Shown here: positions 1 through 7,328 of the stretch, one piece after another
Position numbering within the stretch: position 1 is the stretch's first letter
Layout of the letters: the number at the start of each line of letters is the position of its first letter
Assembly (NCBI GenBank): GCA_002787775.1
Contig: PCUW01000024.1
Coordinates: 1-37,160, forward strand
Length of the DNA stretch: 37,160 nt
Direction: 5' to 3'
Source of the DNA: Bdellovibrionales bacterium CG12_big_fil_rev_8_21_14_0_65_38_15
GTDB taxonomy: Bacteria; Bdellovibrionota; Bacteriovoracia; Bacteriovoracales; Bacteriovoracaceae
The notes under the pieces: model-generated
What the model was told of the DNA's origin: nothing
The model's input: only the letters and a program-made list of their open reading frames with translations
Database searches by the model: none
Program-made: the position numbers and the translations under genes

Positions 1-857
1 GACGTCATATCTACTTTGCCCATTGTTTTAAAGGACAAGATGGATCACAAGAACTTTTGGCTCGCTTTGCCCAAGGTGATGGCAAACTGTATGATCTTGA
101 GTTTTTAGTCGACCAAACAGGAAAGCGAATTGCTGCTTTTGGTGTTTGGGCCGGTTTTGTTGGAGCAGGGCTTGGAGTTGATTTTTGGGTGGCAAGACAA
201 CTTGGAGTTGATCCCAATTCAATGGCCCCACTTCGTCCTTGGACCTCTTCTGAGGATATGATCCTTTATTTAAAAGAAAGACTGGCCTTAGTTGATTCAC
301 TTCCAAAAACGATTGTGATTGGAGCACGCGGACGATGCGGCCAAGGTGCAACAAAACTTTTAAAAGCGCTTGATATTAAGGCTGAGTGTTGGAATTCAAC
401 TCACACAAAAAATAAAGGACCTTTTAAAGAAATTTTAGATTTTGATGTTTTAGTGAATTGCGCCTTAATGATGAATCAAACAAAACCATTTCTTACCAAA
501 GAAATGTTGGAGCTTAACACTCGCTTGCAAGTCATTTCAGATGTGGGTTGTGATCCAACTGGTCCATGTAATCCACTTCCTATCTATGATTCAATCACGA
601 CAATGAAACATCCTGCGAATAAAATTAATATCGGCAAGCAAGATTTATGGCTTACAGCAATTGACCATTTACCTTCACTTTTACCAAGAGAGTCAAGTGA
701 GGATTTCTGCCAACAACTTCTACCGTATCTAGAAAACTTCTTATCAGGACAGATTGAAGATACCCCATGGGAGCGCTCGCTAGCGCTTTTCTATCTGCAT
801 TTAGGAAAGCATGGCATTGCACCTGAACTATCTACAGGAACTTCCCTTCCTCTATAG
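1..857 (+). CDS. Saccharopine dehydrogenase (NAD+, L-lysine-forming) type, 5'-truncated by window edge
   Basis: The frame is open from the first bases (complete codons from position 3), so the TTG at 57 is not the start and the N-terminus lies outside the window. The visible 284 residues match the C-terminal two thirds of fungal Lys1-type saccharopine dehydrogenase: HIYFAHCFKGQDG near the edge, LYDLEFLVD, AAFGVWAGFVGAGLGV, a glycine-rich nucleotide-binding segment (IGARGRCGQGA) and the hallmark IDHLPSLLPRESSEDF near the C-terminus. The family oxidises saccharopine to lysine and 2-oxoglutarate, or runs the reverse reaction. In a bacterium it could serve lysine breakdown or an aminoadipate-type route. 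No neighbour here decides the direction. Confidence 0.88.
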   Translation, partial: RHIYFAHCFKGQDGSQELLARFAQGDGKLYDLEFLVDQTGKRIAAFGVWAGFVGAGLGVDFWVARQLGVDPNSMAPLRPWTSSEDMILYLKERLALVDSLPKTIVIGARGRCGQGATKLLKALDIKAECWNSTHTKNKGPFKEILDFDVLVNCALMMNQTKPFLTKEMLELNTRLQVISDVGCDPTGPCNPLPIYDSITTMKHPANKINIGKQDLWLTAIDHLPSLLPRESSEDFCQQLLPYLENFLSGQIEDTPWERSLALFYLHLGKHGIAPELSTGTSLPL

Positions 858-925
858 TTTTACTTGTCCATTAAGTTTATTTCCATAACAATAAAGACTA
901 CTAAAATCATTTTCATGGAGGAAAT

Positions 926-1327
926 GTGAAGAAAATTATTCTTTGTGCTGCTCTTTTTATGAGTGCCGGTGTTTTCGCTGCTGATTCAAGCAGTGGCTGT
1001 GGTGTTGGCTGGCAAGTGACTCAAAAAACGAGTTTATCAGCTTCATCAACTCGTAATACGACTAATTATATTTTGCCAAATACAATTAGTATGACTTTTG
1101 GGATCTCAGGATGTGCTCATCACTCAATCGTTAAAGTTGATAAAGAAATTCAATACTTTGCCGAAGCAAATCTTGAAAACCTACAACTTGATATCGCTCA
1201 AGGCAGTGGTGAAAGCTTAGCAACACTATCATCACTTATGGGTTGTGGTTCAGACTATGCCGTAAAAACTCAATCTCTTCCAATTCCATCTAACGCCAAT
1301 GAGCTTTTAAGCCGCGGTTGTTTATAA
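926..1327 (+). CDS. DUF3015 family secreted protein
   Basis: 133 residues. It has an N-terminal signal peptide (MKKIILCAALFMSAGVFAAD, probable cleavage near residue 19) and a short mature domain with SSGCGVGW, NTTNYILPNTISMTFGISGCAHHSIV and YFAEANLENLQLDIAQG, the pattern of DUF3015. The start is GTG at 926, with GGAGG five bases upstream; the overlapping ATG two bases earlier runs straight into TGA. Four cysteines (SGCG, SGCAH, MGCG, RGCL) may form disulfides in the periplasm. The next gene starts on the base after this stop codon, so the two are almost certainly co-translated. Function of the family is unknown to me. Confidence 0.85.
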   Translation: MKKIILCAALFMSAGVFAADSSSGCGVGWQVTQKTSLSASSTRNTTNYILPNTISMTFGISGCAHHSIVKVDKEIQYFAEANLENLQLDIAQGSGESLATLSSLMGCGSDYAVKTQSLPIPSNANELLSRGCL

Positions 1328-3142
1328 TTGAAGATTTTTCTTAGCCTAATCTTTTTTAGTCTAAGCCTTGGCGCAACTGAGCTGGAAGTGCTTTCAAAGC
1401 ATCCCATCTGGTTGCGCTTATTACATTTTGAAGATTCAACATCAAGAGTTGATTCCCAGGAATACTTCATTCATCCTCAGGGAAATGTTAATTCTAAGCT
1501 CGAGCTAGAGGCTACCATCAAAGCTTTTAATGAAAATCAAACACTTGGAAATGATCCATGGAAAGCTGCTTGTTCTTTTCCTGCTCGTTATCAATTCTTA
1601 ATAGATCATGGTTTTAAATTTCCAAAACCAGACTGCGTTGATTACAACGCTTGGAGAAAACAGTTAGATATTAAAAGCGTGTCTCTTGTTTTCTCATCTT
1701 ATTACCCAGGAAATCCTGCCAGTATTTTTGGCCATACTTTTTTAAAATTAAACTTTGATGAAAACCATGTTTCGAAGTTAACCGACTATGCGGTGAGTTT
1801 TTCTGCCAGAGCAACTGATCCAATGGGAGTCATCTACGCTTTAAAAGGATTACTTGGCGGCTATCAAGCTTTTTATGAGATCAGTCCGTATTATATGAAG
1901 CTCAACGAGTACGTCCATACCGAAAGTCGAGATATTTGGGAATATCCCATTGTCTTAAGTCCATTACAAATTGATAGGCTCTTAGCACATTTATGGGAAC
2001 AATATAAAAAAGCCTCTTATTCCTATTGGTTTACAAAAGAAAACTGCTCTTTTCAATTGCTCGCCTTATTAGATGTTGCCTTTGGCGATACAAATTTGGC
2101 CGAAGAAAGTGAGCTTACCGTTTTACCTGCCAAGACTGTCAAACAAGTCGATGCCACTGGAAAACTTGGTCTTGGTACAATTAGACCTTCATTTAAAAAG
2201 CAACTTCTCTATCGCTACAACTTATTAAATCAATCAGAACGCCAAGAATATGAACAAGAACTTGATCAAAAGTTTCAAAGTACAAATGCAAATGTTCTTG
2301 ATGCGGTTATTGCAAAAATTCGTTATGAACAACTTAAAGTCAATGAAGATGCTGAGAAGAGAAAGGAAATTTCAAAAAAACTTTTACCTATCCTTCAAAG
2401 ACGTGCCGCTCTTAAAGTTAAAACTGAAGACTTTAATAAGCAGTGGTATGAGTCCATGAGTGAAGAAAATCCAGTACGATCACACAATTCAAGCAAGATT
2501 CAAATCAATTCTGGTATCAGAAATGATAAATCGGTTCTAGGAATTGAAGCGAGATTAGGTCTTCACTCTCCTACTGATAGAGAAGAAGGCTTGCCTCATC
2601 ATAGCGAAGTAAATTATTTATCTTTTTCAATCGATCATCGTGATGATCAAACTCTTGTTCAAAGTATAAGAATAGTTGATATTCTCTCCCTTCAACCAAA
2701 GACGACTGCAAACTCAGGTTTTTCTTGGCGTGCAGGTGCAGGCGCAATTCGACGTCTTGGCTACCGTGCAGGCTTAGCGCCACAAACGGCCTTCTCAATT
2801 GGTTATTCAATTGCCCCAATACGTAGTCTTTCACTTTATTCACTCATTGGAGCTGAAGCTTCTGTGCATACAAGAAAGATCAAAGATGTCGCCATCGGCA
2901 ATAATTTTGAGCTGGGTTTAATTTATACGCCTAGCTGGTTTAAATTACGTCATCATTTAATGGGTTATGTTTTTCATGATTACAATAGAAGACGTCCATG
3001 GATCAAAGCCTCTCTTACCTCGCAATATGCCTTAAATAAAAAGTGGGAAGTTGGTCTTAAGGGACAATATATTTTTAACACTCCTTATCAATATCAAAAA
3101 AAATCAGACGAATATCTGGCCATGATCCTTCGACATTTCTAA
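1328..3142 (+). CDS. Lnb N-terminal periplasmic domain (DUF4105) protein
   Basis: 604 residues with a signal peptide (MKIFLSLIFFSLSLGA). Residues about 115-250 carry the DUF4105/Lnb signature: SSYYPGNPASIFGHTFLKL (His136), the ESRDIWEYP block near 199-207, and KENCSFQLLALL (Cys240). The order GH then NC fits a circularly permuted papain/NlpC-like fold, so an enzymatic role on lipid, peptide or glycan amide bonds is plausible but unproven. The C-terminal third (about 380-604) is rich in beta strands with alternating aromatic residues (RAGAGAIRRLGY, PQTAFSIGYSI, MGYVFHDYNRRR) and ends in ILRHF, like an outer-membrane barrel. The TTG start abuts the upstream stop (TAATTG) with no clear Shine-Dalgarno, suggesting translational reinitiation. 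Confidence 0.8.
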   Translation: MKIFLSLIFFSLSLGATELEVLSKHPIWLRLLHFEDSTSRVDSQEYFIHPQGNVNSKLELEATIKAFNENQTLGNDPWKAACSFPARYQFLIDHGFKFPKPDCVDYNAWRKQLDIKSVSLVFSSYYPGNPASIFGHTFLKLNFDENHVSKLTDYAVSFSARATDPMGVIYALKGLLGGYQAFYEISPYYMKLNEYVHTESRDIWEYPIVLSPLQIDRLLAHLWEQYKKASYSYWFTKENCSFQLLALLDVAFGDTNLAEESELTVLPAKTVKQVDATGKLGLGTIRPSFKKQLLYRYNLLNQSERQEYEQELDQKFQSTNANVLDAVIAKIRYEQLKVNEDAEKRKEISKKLLPILQRRAALKVKTEDFNKQWYESMSEENPVRSHNSSKIQINSGIRNDKSVLGIEARLGLHSPTDREEGLPHHSEVNYLSFSIDHRDDQTLVQSIRIVDILSLQPKTTANSGFSWRAGAGAIRRLGYRAGLAPQTAFSIGYSIAPIRSLSLYSLIGAEASVHTRKIKDVAIGNNFELGLIYTPSWFKLRHHLMGYVFHDYNRRRPWIKASLTSQYALNKKWEVGLKGQYIFNTPYQYQKKSDEYLAMILRHF

Positions 3143-3150
3143 GATGAGTT

Positions 3151-3789
3151 GTGGAAGAAATTATCTCAGAAACTCTTAAATTCGGTATTTCACTCATTTC
3201 GATTTTGAATCCAATTGGTGTCATTCCTATTTTCTTAGCACTTACGACTCGCTATTCTGATCATAAAATTAAACTTGTTGCTCATTCATGTTCTTTTACT
3301 GTAGCCATCACAATTATTACGTCGTTATTCTTAGGACAAAAGATTTTAGGATTTTTTGGAATTTCAATTGCCTCTTTTACCATTGGCGGTGGAATTCTAA
3401 TCTTCAGCATGGCCTTTTCAATGATTAGTGCTCAACATGCTCACTCAAAAATGAATCCTGATGAAATTGATGATGCTGAAGAGACTGCGGAAATTGGCAT
3501 TGTTCCATTAGCAATACCACTTCTTTCAGGGCCTGGAACGATATCAACCTCTATTATTCAATCAAAGAACTTTGATAGTTTTTATCAGTGGGCCGGCGCC
3601 ATCATTATGGTTGCCATCGTTGCGTTGATTGTGAACTTGATTCTTCGCTACAGCAGACCTATTGGAAATCGCTTAGGAAAGATTGGTCTTAATGTGATGA
3701 CTCGAATTATGGGTCTTATTCTCTTATCCATTTCGATTGAAATGATTGTCTCAGGCGTTAAAGAAATTCTACCGATTCTTAAAGGTTAG
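3151..3789 (+). CDS. MarC family integral membrane protein
   Basis: 212 residues with about six hydrophobic membrane helices, typical length for MarC. Family marks include LNPIGVIPIFLALT near the N-terminus, GISIASFTIGGGILIFSMAFSMI, and EEETAEIGIVPLAIPLLSGPGTI-like residues in the middle (here EETAEIGIVPLAIPLLSGPGTI, split by the loop). The GTG start lies eight bases after the stop of the Lnb-like gene, with AAGATGAG as a weak ribosome site. It is the last gene of a three-gene unit. The family's transport role is unsettled; the old link to multiple antibiotic resistance was not upheld. The stop codon overlaps the stop of the convergent L,D-transpeptidase gene in the bases TTAG. Confidence 0.9.
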   Translation: MEEIISETLKFGISLISILNPIGVIPIFLALTTRYSDHKIKLVAHSCSFTVAITIITSLFLGQKILGFFGISIASFTIGGGILIFSMAFSMISAQHAHSKMNPDEIDDAEETAEIGIVPLAIPLLSGPGTISTSIIQSKNFDSFYQWAGAIIMVAIVALIVNLILRYSRPIGNRLGKIGLNVMTRIMGLILLSISIEMIVSGVKEILPILKG

Positions 3790-4508
3790 CCACCGATCAC
3801 AACAACAAGTGAATCATAGGTCCACATTTGTTCTTGAAGAAATTTACCAGTCATACGATCAACTGTTGGAAACTTGTCACGGTTTATATACAACACGCGC
3901 TTAAGCATGGCTCCATCAATAACTTCTGATTGATCGACAGTATTCATATTTGCTTCACCGCGAGAGACGATTAATTGGTTAACCTCTTCAGCTTCTTCTA
4001 GCTTCATTCGGATACAGCCTCCACTAGCTCTATGTCCTAGTTTGGCGTAAGCACCACGAGTCGTTGCATGAGTTGCAATTCCACCATTAAAGAACACGGC
4101 CCAAGTCATTGGTGCTGATAAGAACGTACGAGACATATAGTCTTTGTAAGCACGAATGGGACGATAAATTCCAACAGGAGTCGTTGCTACATATTTACGA
4201 CCTGATGTTGTTTCTTTTAACTCTTCCGTGCCGCTAGAGATGTCGTATTCAGAATAATAATGACCGTCAACATAGACTGTTGCTGTCTGACCACTTGGAC
4301 GATGACTTGTTCTGATTGATTTATCAACCACGACCACGACACCTGCTTTCGTAATCAAGTTATCAATACTAGGATCGAAGCTTTGGCCTTTTTGAATTTT
4401 CTCCAAACTCTCAACAGGAGTCATACCTAAATCAGCTGCCTCTTGATCAGTAAGAGCGAAAGCTTGGGATTGGGACATAAGAATCAGCGCAACCAATAAT
4501 GACTTCAA
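3786..4508 (-). CDS. L,D-transpeptidase (YkuD domain), secreted
   Basis: 240 residues from the TTG at 4508. I chose this start because AGGAG (4516-4520) sits seven bases upstream and the protein then begins directly with a signal peptide (KSLLVALILMSQSQAFA). An ATG ten codons further out has no ribosome site. The YkuD catalytic block is HATT...LGHRASGGCIRM, with His147, Ser162 and the nucleophile Cys165. The family makes 3-3 peptidoglycan cross-links, attaches lipoproteins, or exchanges D-amino acids in the periplasm. A predator could use it on its own wall or to modify prey wall, which I infer only from the lineage. It converges on MarC with overlapping stops. Confidence 0.9.
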   Translation of the reverse strand: MKSLLVALILMSQSQAFALTDQEAADLGMTPVESLEKIQKGQSFDPSIDNLITKAGVVVVVDKSIRTSHRPSGQTATVYVDGHYYSEYDISSGTEELKETTSGRKYVATTPVGIYRPIRAYKDYMSRTFLSAPMTWAVFFNGGIATHATTRGAYAKLGHRASGGCIRMKLEEAEEVNQLIVSRGEANMNTVDQSEVIDGAMLKRVLYINRDKFPTVDRMTGKFLQEQMWTYDSLVVVIGG

Positions 4509-4582
4509 CGGAGTACTCCTAATAATTTTTATACCCATTGAATACTGCTGATAGCTAAATTTTTCGAGATCCCCTGCAATAA

Positions 4583-5527
4583 TTACAGTAATTTATTTAG
4601 AATATGCTCAATAAGATCAGCTGCGACGGGGTTAGAGAGAGCTTTTTCTAGCTCAAGTAGCTGTGTACTCGATTTAGCTCCACAAAGACAAACAGCCCCT
4701 AAGTCACCGTTTTCAAAGCGACTTAAATTAAAACTTAAAGCAAATTCAAGCCCTGTATGCCCATTATCAGCTAAAAATGGAAGTACGCGCTCCATTGTTT
4801 TGATTTTTGGCAGGTTAATTTCATCATTCCACCAAGGTGCTTCAGACGCTCTGACATCATTCTTATCAAACGTTCTTGAGCGGCTTACCGAGCCCGTGAT
4901 GATACCTTTATCAAGGGTTCCCCAAGACATAAATTTTATAGCTTCGCTTTTAAAATATTCAAAAAGTTCACTACTCGAATTTTCAAAAAGATTGAATTGA
5001 TTTTGAACGACATCAATCTTGGCCGCTTCACGCGCAAGTGTAAGCTCCTCCATGTTTGTATTACATAAACCAATATAGCGGATCTTATTTTGCGCTTGTG
5101 CCTTCGCTAAAACATCTAGTGTATGGCGAATATCAACATCACCATCAGGCCAATGAACCATGTATAAATCAATGCAATCATCATCAAGACGCTTTAAACT
5201 CTCATCCAACATACGCTTCGTTGTTTGCACATCATTTCGAATAGCGACTCTTTTTTTGTGATCCCAATCAATTCCACTTTTTGAAATAACGAAAACGTCG
5301 TCACGAAATTTTTTAATTGCTTTACCAAGTCGCTCTTCAGACAAGCCAAATCCATAGATTGGAGCCGTATCAAAAATTTTATAATTACGTTCAAAAGCAG
5401 ATTGAACCAGTTCAATGGCCTTAGTCTCACTCATCGATCCAAAGCCGTATCCTCCACCCTCTCCAGATAATGAGGCACCACCAAAGGCAATAGGTTTAAA
5501 TTCAAAAGCTTCTTTTAGATTTAACAT
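4583..5527 (-). CDS. Aldo/keto reductase family oxidoreductase
   Basis: 314 residues forming an aldo/keto reductase barrel. The tetrad is visible: Asp53 (IFDTAPIYG), Tyr58, Lys83 (VISKSG) and His125 (LYMVHWPDGD). Further family blocks are SEERLGKAI and IRYIGLCNTN. These are cytoplasmic NADPH-dependent reductases of aldehydes or ketones; the substrate cannot be told. The start ATG has TTAGGATAA just upstream, which overlaps the stop codon of the preceding gene (5536-6432), so the two genes are probably translated from one message. The protein ends in VAADLIEHILNKLL, a normal C-terminal helix. Confidence 0.92.
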   Translation of the reverse strand: MLNLKEAFEFKPIAFGGASLSGEGGGYGFGSMSETKAIELVQSAFERNYKIFDTAPIYGFGLSEERLGKAIKKFRDDVFVISKSGIDWDHKKRVAIRNDVQTTKRMLDESLKRLDDDCIDLYMVHWPDGDVDIRHTLDVLAKAQAQNKIRYIGLCNTNMEELTLAREAAKIDVVQNQFNLFENSSSELFEYFKSEAIKFMSWGTLDKGIITGSVSRSRTFDKNDVRASEAPWWNDEINLPKIKTMERVLPFLADNGHTGLEFALSFNLSRFENGDLGAVCLCGAKSSTQLLELEKALSNPVAADLIEHILNKLL

Positions 5528-5535
5528 GATTTATC

Positions 5536-6432
5536 CTAACTTCTTGGCATCTCACTGATAATATTCTCAGTAATTTCATTAATTTGAGTATGCACGTCTT
5601 CAGAGTATTCCATATAGGAGCGAAGCAGTTCCTGATTAGTTCTTTTGTCATTTTTTTCGCTAAAGTCACTTTCAAAATTCTGAACGTTTTGAATGATACG
5701 CTGTCTTAAGCTTACGAGTTCTTCACCGTATTTACTTGGGATTAAATTATTATCTAAAAGCCCAAACAAGACTTCCATTGCAAAGAATTTATATTCAATA
5801 GGTTTTCGGTTTCCAGAAAATGCTGAAGCCATAAAAACAGTCATAAATAACATGCTATCTCTTTTATCATCTTTTAGGTTCTTATTAGTAAAACTTCTAA
5901 TCATTGAGTGAGTAAGGTTGGTATAATTAACATCTTGGCAGATGACTGACTGAGACATTTTTGTTTTTATTTCTAATGGGTCCCAATCATCAGATAACAT
6001 AATTTTTTCGATTGTACCGTCTGCAATATCTCCTTCGTTAGAAATACGACTTAATTCCGTAAAGAAATCCATTAATTTTTCTGTACCTTCTTGTGTTTTA
6101 AAGAAATCTGAATCCTTATCTAAAAAATTCTTATCACGACTAATTTGTTTAAATTTACTTCGACAAATTTCGTTATTTTTTTCCACACCATAGTTAATAA
6201 AATGGTTGAGATCCTTATAATAGTCCGCTAAGGAAAGATCGTTGGGTTGAGTTTTTTTAGATTTTCTAATACTCAACTTCTTCATTTGGTTTGAATTTAA
6301 ACTCTTTTTTTCTTCCTGGATTGAATTCAAAACAGTCGGCGAAGTTTGATTGACTTTAGTGTTATTAAATAACAAAAGTCCGATCGCTACTGAAACTCCA
6401 AAAATAGAGAAAATGATTAAAAGTTTTTTCAT
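5536..6432 (-). CDS. Hypothetical membrane-anchored protein
   Basis: 298 residues that I do not recognise. Residues 1-23 form one hydrophobic segment (MKKLLIIFSIFGVSVAIGLL) that could be a signal anchor. It is followed by a Lys/Ser/Asn-rich linker to about residue 65 and then a charged, mostly helical domain with one Cys pair candidate (ICRSK and VICQDV). No catalytic motif is apparent. The composition (many Lys, Asn, Ile) is more AT-driven than its neighbours. It lies immediately upstream of the aldo/keto reductase on the same strand, and its start is 23 bases from the divergent 2OG oxygenase gene. The product is probably periplasmic and tethered to the inner membrane. Confidence 0.7.
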   Translation of the reverse strand: MKKLLIIFSIFGVSVAIGLLLFNNTKVNQTSPTVLNSIQEEKKSLNSNQMKKLSIRKSKKTQPNDLSLADYYKDLNHFINYGVEKNNEICRSKFKQISRDKNFLDKDSDFFKTQEGTEKLMDFFTELSRISNEGDIADGTIEKIMLSDDWDPLEIKTKMSQSVICQDVNYTNLTHSMIRSFTNKNLKDDKRDSMLFMTVFMASAFSGNRKPIEYKFFAMEVLFGLLDNNLIPSKYGEELVSLRQRIIQNVQNFESDFSEKNDKRTNQELLRSYMEYSEDVHTQINEITENIISEMPRS

Positions 6433-6455
6433 TATTTTTATTATAAGCTGCTCTT

Positions 6456-6911
6456 ATGCAATTACCCAAGGGACATATCATTCAGACTTTAGTTCTTGAT
6501 GAAGAAGTAAAACTGCTTATTCAGCAAGAGCGTTGGGATGATCTCGACGCTATGGCCAAGCGTTGGCTTTCAAAAGGTGGAATTATTCATCAAAAGCTAT
6601 TAGAAGTTGTCCCCTTCGAACATATTGAACATATTTTGGCCTTAAGACAGGGCCCAGATGACGATGAAGGAATCTGGCATGATGATGGCTCTAGACTATT
6701 AGCCTTCTCGCTCAGCTTAACTAATGATCCTTCTCTGGTCGATGGTGGCGAGATCGAAATTCGCCACAAAGAAGATGACATTTACACCAAGCTTCTTTGC
6801 CAAAACTTTGGAACTCTGGTGATTTTCAACACTGGCAAGGATGGATTTGAGCATCGTGTCAGTGCTGTAAAGAGTGGAAAACGCCTGGTTTTGGCCGGAT
6901 GGTGCACCTAA
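6456..6911 (+). CDS. Stand-alone 2-oxoglutarate/Fe(II)-dependent oxygenase (prolyl-4-hydroxylase-like)
   Basis: 151 residues with the facial triad and co-substrate residue of 2OG-Fe(II) dioxygenases in order: His75-x-Asp77 (GIWHDDGSR), distal His133 (DGFEHRVSAV) and Arg143 (SGKRLVLAGW). The strand GGEIEIRH and the GTLVIFN segment match the double-stranded beta-helix core. It is close to the minimum size for this fold and has no export signal, so it would act in the cytoplasm on protein, small molecule or nucleic acid. The target is unknown. It is transcribed alone, between a divergent membrane protein gene and rpmB, and has no strong Shine-Dalgarno. Confidence 0.75.
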   Translation: MQLPKGHIIQTLVLDEEVKLLIQQERWDDLDAMAKRWLSKGGIIHQKLLEVVPFEHIEHILALRQGPDDDEGIWHDDGSRLLAFSLSLTNDPSLVDGGEIEIRHKEDDIYTKLLCQNFGTLVIFNTGKDGFEHRVSAVKSGKRLVLAGWCT

Positions 6912-6942
6912 ATTCTTAATAATACGTAAAGTTAAAAAGAAC

Positions 6943-6971
6943 TTGTCGAAATTCGATAACTTGGATAGATT
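6943..6971 (+). promoter_or_regulatory. Sigma70-type promoter of rpmB, with a small dyad on the -35
   Basis: TTGTCG at 6943-6948, a 17-base spacer and TAGATT at 6966-6971 lie about 50 bases before the rpmB start. The -35 is overlapped by an 11-base dyad, TCGAA-A-TTCGA (6946-6956), which could bind a repressor or be chance. Confidence 0.55.
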
Positions 6972-7019
6972 ACGTGCCTTATTGCACCTAAAAAAGTGAA
7001 TTTAGAAAAGGATCTCGAT

Positions 7020-7256
7020 ATGGCACGCGTTTGTGATTTAACTGGAAAACGTCGTCTTGTTGGTAACAAAGTTTCTCACGCCAACAACAAGACTAAAATG
7101 ACTCAAAAGCCAAACCTTCAAATGAAGCGTATTTTTGATCCTGAAACAGGACAAACTGTTAAGCTTCGTTTATCAACAAGTGCGATTCGTACTCTTGATA
7201 AAGTTGGCTCTCTTTCTAAGTTTGTTCGTAAGTATCGTCACCTTTTCGAAGCTTAA
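7020..7256 (+). CDS. rpmB: 50S ribosomal protein L28
   Basis: 78 residues, normal for L28, beginning MARVCDLTGKRRLVGNKVSHANNK and ending in a basic tail (FVRKYRHLFEA). I chose the ATG at 7020 because AAAAGGAT lies seven bases upstream and L28 conventionally begins MxxVC-x-x-TGK; the in-frame ATG eight codons earlier would add a tail foreign to the family. Only one of the four zinc-binding cysteines of the C+ form is present, so this is a zinc-free L28. The gene has its own promoter and a strong terminator, so it is expressed alone and not with rpmG as in many bacteria. Confidence 0.96.
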   Translation: MARVCDLTGKRRLVGNKVSHANNKTKMTQKPNLQMKRIFDPETGQTVKLRLSTSAIRTLDKVGSLSKFVRKYRHLFEA

Positions 7257-7276
7257 GAATAACGAAATTAAGAAAT

Positions 7277-7310
7277 AAAAAAGCCGCCTCTAAGGGCGGC
7301 TTTTCTTTTT
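7277..7310 (+). terminator. Bidirectional intrinsic terminator of rpmB and the subtilase gene
   Basis: GCCGCC (7283-7288) pairs with GGCGGC (7295-7300) around a six-base loop, flanked by A and T runs that extend the stem. A T-tract follows on both strands (TTTTCTTTTTT on plus, TTTTTTATTT on minus), so it can stop rpmB from the left and the protease gene from the right. Confidence 0.9.
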
Positions 7311-7328
7311 TAAGCTGTATTGTCTTTC

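Noticed and set aside
2571..2843. 90-codon open frame antisense to the Lnb-like gene
   Set aside because: Shadow frame of the barrel-like C-terminal region; no start context and no recognisable domain.
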